Positions 14,424 through 21,170 of a stretch of 36,039 bases of DNA are shown here, piece by piece. Position 1 is the first letter of the stretch; every line of letters begins with the position of its first letter. The notes under the pieces are model-generated. The model saw only the letters and a list, made by a program, of their open reading frames with translations, was not told the DNA's origin and made no database searches. A program made the translations under genes and the position numbers. Where the stretch lies: positions 1 to 36,039 of the IMG/VR virus record IMGVR_UViG_3300037852_000519; one strand, written 5' to 3'. The DNA comes from a virus.

Positions 14424-15031
14424 TGCGCGCGCAGCAAGACATGCGTATATGGGATGCGAAGAAGATCGTGAAGGACGGTCGCTGTAACCGATGCGAACGC
14501 GAGAGATGCAAGATGCCTGTAGCCGTTGGGCATCCGAACGAAACGGCCGCGATCCAGTTTAACCGCGAATCGGGCGAAGGGATTCTGCCTCTCAATCAGC
14601 GCGGGGTCGAGTGCCGTGAAGCGCCCTCCGGTGCGGAGCACCATCCTGGCGGCGCGGCAGACCGCCATCGCTGTCTCATCGTCAAGGTGGTGCAGTAGCC
14701 CGACCGCAATCACATGATCGAACCGCCCGAGGTCGGAAAGGTCGGCCTGCGCCGTGAACAGTCGTTCTACAAATCGTGCTCTGTGACCAAATTTTGTGCG
14801 AGCGTCGGCTAAATATCGCGGGCTCACGTCGATCCCACAATAGGTCACATCAGGTAGTGCTCCAAGGATTGCCGCGGGACCGCAGCCAAGATCGAGTACG
14901 GACTCGTTCGGTCTGATCTCGAGCAGGTTGGGAAGCCGCGGCACGCCGCCGCCCTTGGAAAGCATTCGCGCCAATCCGGAGTAGGCGCTCGCATTCGCGA
15001 GGATAGAACGAGGATCTACGCTTGCTTTCAT
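14420..15031 (-). CDS. Class I SAM-dependent methyltransferase (cargo or moron gene)
   Basis: From ATG 15031 the product is 203 aa; the frame reaches 15097, but that start would overlap the divergent gene at 15081. Motif I is SVLDLGCGPAAILGAL (about 44-59), the acidic residue ending strand 2 is in YCGIDVS (Asp about 68), and a late motif is FDHVIAVGLLHHLDD (about 104-118). The region ALDPALIERQNPFARFAVKL is reminiscent of methyltransferases in polysaccharide clusters, so a surface-glycan substrate is possible. It overlaps the end of the appendage gene by 4 bp and is the only minus-strand gene among the tail and head genes from 11085 to 23673. It is probably a lysogenic-conversion type cargo gene; the substrate is unknown. 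Confidence 0.8.
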   Translation of the reverse strand: MKASVDPRSILANASAYSGLARMLSKGGGVPRLPNLLEIRPNESVLDLGCGPAAILGALPDVTYCGIDVSPRYLADARTKFGHRARFVERLFTAQADLSDLGRFDHVIAVGLLHHLDDETAMAVCRAARMVLRTGGRFTALDPALIERQNPFARFAVKLDRGRFVRMPNGYRHLASLAFASVTATVLHDLLRIPYTHVLLRAH

Positions 15032-15080
15032 ATGCTCATCATCGCGGGCATTTCTTCGCTCCGCAAGCGGGCCCATTGGG

Positions 15081-16214
15081 ATGCTCGGCCTAGCCACCCC
15101 CGGCGAACTGGCGCTTGGCGAAGTACCGTCAGGCGCCGCGCCCGAGCCGACGTTCGAATCGAAATATCACCAAGGCTGGCCCGAGCCCGTCCGCGAAAGG
15201 ATAGCGCGCGGGCTCGTCATCGCGCTGATCGCGTCGGGCGCCACCGTCCCGCCGATCGCCCCGTTCCCGGAAACGGTCACCGAGAGCCGCTGGCATCAGC
15301 CGTGGTCGGAGCCGGTCCGCATCAAGCCGGCGCTCGCGGCCGGTGCGCAGCAATTCGTGGCGCCCGATCCGCAGCCGCGGGTGTCGTTTTCGTGGTGGGC
15401 GTGGCTCACCGAGCCGGTTCGTCAGCGCCCCGCGCTGCCGGTCGTCGAGCAGCACGTCGTCGAGTTCGAACCGGCGCCGTTCGTCTCGTTCTCGTGGTAC
15501 CTGCCGCTCTCCGAGCCGGTGCGCACGCGCTGGTTTGCTGCCGCGGAGCAGCAGGCGCTCGCGTCACCGACCCCGTTCTTCGGCGCGGTGCCGAGCGGCT
15601 GGGACGGGCCGCCGCCGGCGCTGGTGCGCCTGCAGTATCAGGCGCAGGCGCGGCCGCCCTGGCCGGATATCTCGATCGCGTGGTGGCAACCGCTCGCCGA
15701 GCCGGTGCGGGTGCGTCCGGCGTTGCCAGCGGCGAGCCAGCAGGTCCTCGCGTTCGACCCGCAGCCGTTCCCGTTTCTGGGCGGTGGCGGCGGCTGGTAT
15801 CTGCCCGGCTCCGCTGAAGCTACGCCGGGCAAGCCGGACCCGCAGCAGCGCAGGACCAAGAAGCCCGGCGCCCCGCGCCAGGTCGAGCCGGCGATCGCGC
15901 CGCCGACTTTCGCCGAGACCATCGCGGCGCAGGAGCCTACGTGTCTCGCCGACCTGCTCGGCTCGACCTTCGCGCCACAGCTCGCGGCCCTGGCGCCGCC
16001 CACGCTCGATCTCTACACGCCCGCCTTCGCCGTTCCGGCTTCGGCGGGCAAGCCGCCCCCGATCTCGCGGGCGGTCACCGACGCCGCGGCCGACCACGTC
16101 GACGCGATCGACGCCATGGAAGCATTGCAGGCCCTCGACATGCTCGAACAGCAGGAGCGGGAAGCCGTGATCGCGATTCTGCTGCACCTGGCGAACGGTA
16201 ATGACCACGCGTGA
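15081..16214 (+). CDS. EPVR-repeat phage protein (377 aa)
   Basis: ATG at 15081 begins MLGLATPGELALGE, the same N-terminal tag as the 50-aa protein at 12891. Five copies of an E-P-V-R motif preceded by aromatic W-x-x-L/W (about residues 35, 77, 111, 145 and 207) mark a tandem repeat of about 34 residues, each with a following R-P-A-L…Q-Q segment. The C-terminal 110 residues are helical and end in a Glu/Gln-rich segment (MEALQALDMLEQQEREAVIA). No enzyme family fits. A tail or head-associated scaffold-like role is inferred from its position before the capsid genes. The stop overlaps the next start by 14 bp, suggesting translational coupling. Confidence 0.7.
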   Translation: MLGLATPGELALGEVPSGAAPEPTFESKYHQGWPEPVRERIARGLVIALIASGATVPPIAPFPETVTESRWHQPWSEPVRIKPALAAGAQQFVAPDPQPRVSFSWWAWLTEPVRQRPALPVVEQHVVEFEPAPFVSFSWYLPLSEPVRTRWFAAAEQQALASPTPFFGAVPSGWDGPPPALVRLQYQAQARPPWPDISIAWWQPLAEPVRVRPALPAASQQVLAFDPQPFPFLGGGGGWYLPGSAEATPGKPDPQQRRTKKPGAPRQVEPAIAPPTFAETIAAQEPTCLADLLGSTFAPQLAALAPPTLDLYTPAFAVPASAGKPPPISRAVTDAAADHVDAIDAMEALQALDMLEQQEREAVIAILLHLANGNDHA

Positions 16215-16590
16215 TCCGGTCGTCTCCCTCGCGCTCGACCGCGCGGCGCTGATTTCCGCCGACATCGAGGAGCAGCTCACCGCGCGCAAAGAGCACGGCA
16301 TGCGCCCGCTCATCGCCGTGCTGGCGAAGGCTAGAGCTGAGGCGGCGGACGCGCTGACCCGGCTCGTCGACGTCGACGCCAAACAGGTCGACGAAGTGCG
16401 GCGGCTGCAGCATCAGGTGTGGCGGTTCGCCGATCTGGTGCGCTGGCTCAAGGAGATCGTCAACGAGGGCCTCGATCAGCGCTACGAGGTCGCCGACGCC
16501 GAGCGCGACGAGCTGGAGCGCCTGGTGGCGCCGCCCGACGACCGGCTGGACGCGGACGCCAAGGCCGACCGCGCGGCGCTGGGGATTTAA
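16201..16590 (+). CDS. Small coiled-coil phage protein (129 aa)
   Basis: ATG at 16201 lies inside the end of the EPVR-repeat gene, so the two are likely translationally coupled. The 129-residue product is almost fully helical and charged, with heptad-like Leu/Val spacing through 'DEVRRLQHQVWRFADLVRWL' and a strongly acidic tail. No signal or membrane segment is present. It could be a chaperone or assembly factor for its upstream partner, inferred from the coupling. It is followed by repeat D1 and then the scaffold gene. Confidence 0.65.
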   Translation: MTTRDPVVSLALDRAALISADIEEQLTARKEHGMRPLIAVLAKARAEAADALTRLVDVDAKQVDEVRRLQHQVWRFADLVRWLKEIVNEGLDQRYEVADAERDELERLVAPPDDRLDADAKADRAALGI

Positions 16591-16593
16591 ATC

Positions 16594-16688
16594 CGTCATT
16601 GCGAGGCGCCGCATGGCGGCGCCGAAGCAATCCAGGGGCCCGTGCACGCGGCCCTGGATTGCTTCGTCGCTTCGCTCCTCGCAATGAC
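16594..16688 (+). repeat. Family D inverted repeat (copy D1)
   Basis: 'cgtcattgcgaggcg…gaagcaatccagggg' mirrored by 'ccctggattgcttcgtcg…ctcctcgcaatgac'. Other copies are at 19619 and 29466. Confidence 0.85.
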
Positions 16689-16706
16689 CAACTGAAGGAT
16701 CACCGC

Positions 16707-18026
16707 ATGACCGACACGTCTGCCACTGCCGCGCTTGCGGCGGAGACTGAAGCATCGCGCGCGCTCGCGGCCGAGGCCGCGCCGGACAACCCGAATCCGA
16801 CGGACGTTTCTGACGATCCGTCGCGGACGACGCGAGGTCCTCGCGAACGCGGGGACGGATCGCATGGCAGTGAGCCGGCGCCCGCGGAGCCGAAGCCGCT
16901 GGAGCGCATCACCGCCGCCGACCGCGGCCGCTCGGAGATCGCGGGCCGCTTCAAGGAGAAGCGCGCGGCCCAAGGCGGGCAGGTCGAGTTCCACGGCGAC
17001 ATGCGGGATCCGTCGCAGACCTACGGCCCATACGTGGGCCAGATGTCAGATGTCGGAGGTCAGAGAACAGAAGAGACGCCGCAGCCAGCGGAGCAGCAGC
17101 AGCCGACCGCCGAGGCGGCACCGGCGCTTCAACCACCGCCCCCGACCTCTGAGCTCCGTCCTCCGACCTCTGAAGCGCGCCTCGTGCCGCTAAAAGTGCA
17201 CGGGGTGGACATGTTCCTGCCCGAGGACAAGGTCATCGCCGAGGCGCAGAAGTCGCTTGCCGCCGGTAATTTGCTCGAATCGGCCAAGGAGGCCCTGGCG
17301 ATCGCGCGCCAGCCGGCGACGCCCGACGCAGGGCCGGGCGCCGATCCGGCCGCGCCCGACCCCTATCTCGAGCTGGCGCAGACCATTCAGCTCGAGGATG
17401 CCGCCGCGGCCGGCACGAAGCTCAAGCAGACCATCGAGAGCGAAACCGCCAAGGCGCGCCAGGAGGCCGCCCGCGAGGCCGCGCGCCAAGTGCGCATCGA
17501 GACCGAGCTGGCCGCCTCGCAAAAGGCGATGCAGACGTTCGAGAAGGCGCATCCCGAATTGGCGTCCGACGAGTTCGCCCGCGACGCGGTCACCACCCAG
17601 GTGCAGCGCGAGATCAACGCCGACCTGCAAGCGGCGGTGACGCAGGGCATCCTCAAGGAGCTGCCGCGCTCCCAGGACGAGCGCAACGGCCTGCACACCC
17701 AGCTTCGCGCCTTCGGCGCGCCGGTGCGGCCGATGACCGATATTTTCGACGCGGCGGGGACTAAGTATCAAACGTGGCGGGGCGGCACACCAGCGCCCCG
17801 GCCGACTTCACCCCAGCCGCCGACCACCCAAACCAATACGGCCGCCGCGCCCCGGGTCGAGCTCACCACGGCTCGCCAGGAGCGCCGCGCCGCCATCCCG
17901 ACCCAACCGACCAACGGCACCGTGCCGCCGCGCGCGCCGGCGCTGCCGCCCGAGCAAACCACGGCTCAGCGGCGCAGCGCCGCCGTCATGGCGATGCGCA
18001 AGGCCCGCGGTCAAATAGTCGCGTGA
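16707..18026 (+). CDS. Capsid scaffold/assembly protein candidate carrying two in-frame repeats (439 aa)
   Basis: ATG at 16707 follows GAAGGATCACCGC. The position directly before the major capsid gene, the acidic low-complexity N-terminus, the long central helix (AGTKLKQTIESETAKARQEA) and the basic C-terminus (RRSAAVMAMRKARGQIVA) together fit a scaffolding protein, which guides procapsid assembly and is then lost. Two chromosomal repeats are translated inside it: palindrome A8 (about residues 36-52) and heptamer repeat H3 (about 112-156). The latter gives MSDVGGQ on one side and PTSELRPPTSE on the other. Both lie in flexible linker-like regions, where insertion would be tolerated. The assignment rests on gene order and composition, not on a conserved motif. 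Confidence 0.7.
   Translation: MTDTSATAALAAETEASRALAAEAAPDNPNPTDVSDDPSRTTRGPRERGDGSHGSEPAPAEPKPLERITAADRGRSEIAGRFKEKRAAQGGQVEFHGDMRDPSQTYGPYVGQMSDVGGQRTEETPQPAEQQQPTAEAAPALQPPPPTSELRPPTSEARLVPLKVHGVDMFLPEDKVIAEAQKSLAAGNLLESAKEALAIARQPATPDAGPGADPAAPDPYLELAQTIQLEDAAAAGTKLKQTIESETAKARQEAAREAARQVRIETELAASQKAMQTFEKAHPELASDEFARDAVTTQVQREINADLQAAVTQGILKELPRSQDERNGLHTQLRAFGAPVRPMTDIFDAAGTKYQTWRGGTPAPRPTSPQPPTTQTNTAAAPRVELTTARQERRAAIPTQPTNGTVPPRAPALPPEQTTAQRRSAAVMAMRKARGQIVA
16814..16862 (+). repeat. Palindrome A copy A8 (long form), inside the scaffold gene
   Basis: 'cgatccgtcgcggacgacg' and 'cgcggggacggatcg', the inverted orientation of A4. It is translated in frame as SDDPSRTTRGPRERGDGS. Confidence 0.75.
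17041..17173 (+). repeat. Heptamer inverted repeat H3, inside the scaffold gene
   Basis: The left arm 'agatgtcagatgtcggaggt' pairs with the right arm 'cctctgagctccgtcctccg' and 'acctctgaa'. The arms are separated by about 65 bp of Gln/Pro/Ala-coding sequence. It is in frame throughout. Confidence 0.75.
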
Positions 18027-18028
18027 TC

Positions 18029-18130
18029 CGTAGGGTGGGCAAAGCGGCGCGCGAGCGCCGCGTGCCCACGCGGATTGCGTGATGAACAGAACGCGTGGGC
18101 ACGCGCCTTCGGCGCTTTGCCCACCCTACG
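18029..18130 (+). repeat. Family E inverted repeat (copy E3)
   Basis: 'cgtagggtgggcaaagc' and 'gctttgcccaccctacg' are exact reverse complements, with inner 'cgtgcccacgcg'/'cgcgtgggcacg'. It occupies the whole scaffold-capsid gap; the capsid ribosome site GAAAGGA starts at its last base. Confidence 0.9.
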
Positions 18131-18145
18131 AAAGGACTATCCCCC

Positions 18146-19132
18146 ATGGCAGGCCAGCTCTGGTCTGTCTCCGCGGAAGGCGGGTTCATGTACTCGGACG
18201 AGTTGTCCGACGTGCTCCGCCAGCAGGTCCAACCGCTCACCAAATTCCGTCAGCTCTGCGACGCGAAGGACGGCAGCGAGAAGGGCCTCAACCGCGGCGA
18301 CAAGTACCACTGGAACGTCTATTCGACCGTTGCCACCCAAGGACGGCAGCTGCTCGAAACCGATCCGATCCCGGAGAGCAATTTCACCGTCAGCCAGAAG
18401 ACGCTCACGGTCAACGAGGCCGGCAACTCCATCCCCTACACCGGCAAGCTCTCGGATCTCGCCAAGCACGACGTCGTGTCGATCCTCGACAAGACGCTCA
18501 AGGACGACGCGCGCAAGTATTTCGACATCGCCGCGCAGGCACAGTTCAACGCCTGCCAGCTGCGCGCATCCACCGCCACCTCCACCACCTCGATCACGTT
18601 GGACACCAACGGCACGGCGTCGCAAACCAACAACGTCGCGCTCGGCACCGGCCACGTGAAGGCGATCGTCGACACGATGAAGGAGCGCAACATCCCGCCC
18701 TACATCGCCGACGACTACGTGGTGATCAGCCACCCGACCACCTACCGCAACTTCAAGAACCAGCTGGAGACGATCCACCAGTACACCGAGACCGGCATCG
18801 TCTTCATCTTCAATGGCGAGGTCGGCCGCTACGAAAGCTGCCGCTTCATCGAGCAGACGTTCATCCCCAAGGGCGGGGCCGCCAACGCCACCACCTGGGA
18901 CCCGTACGCCGGGACGGCGCAAGCGTGGACCAACGCGCAGTCGTCGTGGGCGTTCTTCATGGGCGGCGACACGGTCACCGAGGCGCTGTGCATCCCGGAG
19001 GAAATCCGGGCGAAGATCCCCGGCGACTTCGGCCGCTCCAAGGGCATCGCCTGGTACTACCTCGGCGGCTTCGGCCTCGTTCACGATGATGCCACCAACG
19101 GCCGCATCGTGAAGTGGGACTCGGCGGCGTGA
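18146..19132 (+). CDS. Major capsid protein, N4-gp56-like family
   Basis: ATG at 18146 follows GAAAGGACTATCCCCC. At 328 aa the product has the layout of the N4-gp56 major capsid family (HK97-type fold): an N-terminal arm (MYSDELSDVLRQQVQPLTKF), a spine helix region (LSDLAKHDVVSILDKTLKDD), then 'PYIADDYVVISHPTTYRNFK' and 'GEVGRYESCRFIEQTFIPKG', the segments by which I recognise the family. It is flanked by the scaffold gene upstream and a decoration-like gene 19 bp downstream, the usual head-gene order. No repeat has entered it, and it shows no frame damage. Confidence 0.85.
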   Translation: MAGQLWSVSAEGGFMYSDELSDVLRQQVQPLTKFRQLCDAKDGSEKGLNRGDKYHWNVYSTVATQGRQLLETDPIPESNFTVSQKTLTVNEAGNSIPYTGKLSDLAKHDVVSILDKTLKDDARKYFDIAAQAQFNACQLRASTATSTTSITLDTNGTASQTNNVALGTGHVKAIVDTMKERNIPPYIADDYVVISHPTTYRNFKNQLETIHQYTETGIVFIFNGEVGRYESCRFIEQTFIPKGGAANATTWDPYAGTAQAWTNAQSSWAFFMGGDTVTEALCIPEEIRAKIPGDFGRSKGIAWYYLGGFGLVHDDATNGRIVKWDSAA

Positions 19133-19151
19133 GCAGGAAAGGAACAAACCC

Positions 19152-19610
19152 ATGACCATTCCGGCTCATTACGCCCAGCCGCAGACCGAGACGATCTGCC
19201 TCGGCTCGCAGGCGTTCGGCAACTCGACCACGACCTTCAACTACATCGGCCCCAAGGGCCGCGAGGGCCACGTCGAGGACATCATCGCCGACGTCACCGC
19301 CGACATGGTGGGCACCACCACCGTGCCGGAGGTCGACGTCGGCACCGCCTCGGGCGACACGACCTACGCGCGCTACCGCCTCGGCACCGCCGCCGGGGCC
19401 GGCTACACTGCCGCGCAAGGCATCCGCCGCGCGCAGCAGGAGGCGTGGACCGGCAATCCGCCGATCACACTCTCCGACTTCGCCGGCCACGTCGCGCTCA
19501 ACACGGCGCGCATCCCCAAGGACACCGCGTTCGTGATCACGCTCAAGGCCGGCACCGGCGGCTCTCCCGCCGGCACCGCGCGCGTCTACGTGGTCATCAA
19601 GTGGTTCTGA
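19152..19610 (+). CDS. Head decoration-like protein (152 aa)
   Basis: ATG at 19152, with GGAAAGGAACAAACCC in front, begins a 152-residue strand-rich, Thr/Gly/Ala-rich protein (TTTFNYIGPKGREGHVEDII, then GHVALNTARIPKDTAFVITL, ending in VYVVIKWF). Its position directly after the major capsid gene is where phages place a decoration or minor head protein. No family motif can be named. It is probably co-transcribed with the capsid gene. Confidence 0.65.
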   Translation: MTIPAHYAQPQTETICLGSQAFGNSTTTFNYIGPKGREGHVEDIIADVTADMVGTTTVPEVDVGTASGDTTYARYRLGTAAGAGYTAAQGIRRAQQEAWTGNPPITLSDFAGHVALNTARIPKDTAFVITLKAGTGGSPAGTARVYVVIKWF

Positions 19611-19618
19611 GGCAAAAC

Positions 19619-19702
19619 CGTCATCGCGAGCGAAGCGAAGCGATCCAGGGGCAACGCGTGACGCCCTGGATTGCTTCGTCGCTTCGCTCCTCGCAATGAC
19701 GG
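19619..19702 (+). repeat. Family D inverted repeat (copy D2)
   Basis: 'cgtcatcgcgagcgaagcg…gatccaggggc' mirrored by 'gccctggattgcttcg…ctcgcaatgacgg'. It lies between two small head genes. Confidence 0.85.
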
Positions 19703-19718
19703 AGGAGAGAGCGAGCCC

Positions 19719-19931
19719 ATGTTCGGCAACCTGCGCAACGTTCCGGAGAAGCTGAAACCAGCCAATCCGCTTCCCGCGAACGCAAAAGTTTCCGCCACCG
19801 GCGATGCCGGTTGCGACGGCTACACCTGCCTGTCCCGCGCCGAGCGCGAGACCGGCGTGCGCCCGCCCGCCGGCGGCGGCACCCGCGTCGACTGGCCGCC
19901 CAAGTCGGACGCGGAAGACTTCGCGCCGTAA
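19719..19931 (+). CDS. Small hypothetical head-region protein (70 aa)
   Basis: ATG at 19719 is preceded by GGAGGAGAG about 10-18 bases upstream. The 70-residue product is Pro/Ala/Gly-rich (EKLKPANPLPANAKVSATGD) with two Cys in DAGCDGYTCLSRAERE and no predicted fold that I recognise. It is a compact same-strand gene between repeats D2 and G2, probably a minor virion or assembly protein. Confidence 0.5.
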   Translation: MFGNLRNVPEKLKPANPLPANAKVSATGDAGCDGYTCLSRAERETGVRPPAGGGTRVDWPPKSDAEDFAP

Positions 19932-19949
19932 GGCAGTCCAATCTCTCCA

Positions 19950-20005
19950 CAGCGGCCGATCGCCCGCTTGCATTACAGACCAAGCGGCAAGCGGGCGATC
20001 GGCAA
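19950..20005 (+). repeat. Family G palindrome (copy G2), half of an inverted pair
   Basis: Its stem 'ccgatcgcccgcttg…caagcgggcgatcgg' holds a loop with 'cattacagacc'. It is the reverse complement of G3 at 20364-20418, so the two copies flank the gene at 20031. Confidence 0.9.
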
Positions 20006-20030
20006 ACGCATAAACAGAAGGATCATGATC

Positions 20031-20360
20031 ATGGCAGATAACTATGGAAGAACCCGCCGGCCCGATGCCCGCTTCGGCAAGTTCACCGAGGCCGAGGTCA
20101 GGGCCGGCACCGACGCCGGCACCGGCCGCGGCAATCCCAAGCTGCACGAGTCGTCGGGCATCGTCGACCTGCCGGCCGCGCGCGGCCAGCAGATCAAACG
20201 TGCTTATCCGCTCGACACCTCCGACATGGAGCTGCCGAACGAGACCGGCATGGCCGGCTTCAAAGGCGGCACCGACAACGTGCGGCACTCCCTCGACGGC
20301 GCCTCCGCCGTCATGGGCCCGAACGACGGGAACGAGAGTCCGTACATTCCCAATCATTAA
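20031..20360 (+). CDS. Hypothetical head-region protein flanked by inverted repeats (109 aa)
   Basis: Start ATG 20031 has AAGGA eight bases upstream; ATG 20025 would be too close to it. The product is highly charged and Gly-rich, with RTRRPDARFGKFTEAEVRAG and 'DMELPNETGMAGFKGGTDNV', and shows no hydrophobic core or known motif, so it may be partly disordered. The 55-bp repeats G2 and G3 lie in inverted orientation on each side; the transcript could fold back on itself. Function is unknown. Confidence 0.55.
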   Translation: MADNYGRTRRPDARFGKFTEAEVRAGTDAGTGRGNPKLHESSGIVDLPAARGQQIKRAYPLDTSDMELPNETGMAGFKGGTDNVRHSLDGASAVMGPNDGNESPYIPNH

Positions 20361-20363
20361 ACG

Positions 20364-20418
20364 TTGCCGATCGCCCGCTTGCCGCTTGGTCTGTAATGCA
20401 AGCGGGCGATCGGCCGCT
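20364..20418 (+). repeat. Family G palindrome (copy G3), second half of an inverted pair
   Basis: Reverse complement of G2 over 55 bp, with no mismatch seen by eye. It starts 3 bp after the stop of the 109-aa gene and is followed by 'agctgagag', as at copy G1. Confidence 0.9.
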
Positions 20419-20449
20419 AGCTGAGAGTCGAAGCAAACACGCTCTCTCG

Positions 20450-20523
20450 CCTCCCTCCCCCGCAACGGGGTCCCCGCGACGCTCGCGTCGCGGGGTGCCC
20501 CTCGGGGGAGGGGCGGGGAGGGG
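20450..20523 (+). repeat. Family B-related GC-rich inverted repeat
   Basis: 'cctccctcccccgcaacggg' opposes 'ggggcggggagg', with inner 'gtccccgcgacg'/'cgtcgcgggg'. It fills the gap in front of the gene at 20542. Confidence 0.7.
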
Positions 20524-20541
20524 GCGCTTGAAGGAAATCGC

Positions 20542-21021
20542 ATGCCCGATCCGCATCCGCTCCGCCTCGACCGCTCGCGCTATCATTCGTCGATCCACGG
20601 CGACTTCGACAGCAACGTCCGTTTCTATCAGGACGGTCTGCCGTTCGACGCCCACGGTCATCTGTGCGTCGAGTACTGCAGCGCCGAGCGGCTCACCAAG
20701 GCCGAGGCCAAGGCGCCGGCGCGCCAGATGTCAGATGTCGATGGTCAGATGTCGGAAGGCACCGATCCGACCTCCGACCTCCGACCTCCGGCATCCGAGG
20801 TGAACCTCGAGCTGTGGGCCAAGGGCGAGGCGCGCTATCCGCCCTTCAAGGTCTTCGCTGCCATCCGCGAGCGCTACAGCAAGAGCGTGTCCACCTTCGC
20901 CGACGCGATCGAGTTCCTGGTCAGCGACGTGAAGCTAATCCCGCAGCGCGAGGCGTCGAAGAAGCTGCTCGCCGGCGGTTCCGTTGCACCAGCAATCCCG
21001 CCACGCGAAGAAGAGGCCTAA
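20542..21021 (+). CDS. Hypothetical phage protein with in-frame repeat (159 aa)
   Basis: ATG at 20542, with GAAGGAAATCGC in front, starts a 159-residue protein. Residues about 62-86 read RQMSDVDGQMSEGTDPTSDL and come from heptamer repeat H4. The flanking parts look like one protein: an N-terminal strand region (SSIHGDFDSNVRFYQDGLPF) and a C-terminal helix (YSKSVSTFADAIEFLVSDVK). No family is recognised. Its location between head genes and the adaptor makes a minor structural or assembly role likely, but that is inference. Confidence 0.6.
   Translation: MPDPHPLRLDRSRYHSSIHGDFDSNVRFYQDGLPFDAHGHLCVEYCSAERLTKAEAKAPARQMSDVDGQMSEGTDPTSDLRPPASEVNLELWAKGEARYPPFKVFAAIRERYSKSVSTFADAIEFLVSDVKLIPQREASKKLLAGGSVAPAIPPREEEA
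20725..20799 (+). repeat. Heptamer inverted repeat H4, inside a CDS
   Basis: 'cagatgtcagatgtcgatgg', then 'tcagatgtcgg', is mirrored by 'ccgacctccgacctccgacc' and 'tccggcatccg'. It is translated in frame as MSDVDGQMSE…PTSDLRPPASE. Confidence 0.8.
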
Positions 21022-21024
21022 TCA

Positions 21025-21140
21025 CCGCCGTCACCCTGAGGTGCGCGGCGAAGCCGCGCCTCGAAGGGTGGAGTACGCACCGAGCTTGCCGCCATCCTTC
21101 GAGGCTCGCCCTTCGGGCTCGCGCCTCAGGATGACGGCGG
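21025..21140 (+). repeat. Family C inverted repeat (copy C1)
   Basis: 'ccgccgtcaccctgaggtgc' is mirrored by 'cgcctcaggatgacggcgg'. The interior has 'cctcgaagggtgg' and 'ccatccttcgagg'. Other copies are at 22111, 24399 and 30484. Confidence 0.9.
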
Positions 21141-21170
21141 CGTTTGTTGCGGCAGCGGGCAGGAGAGAGC

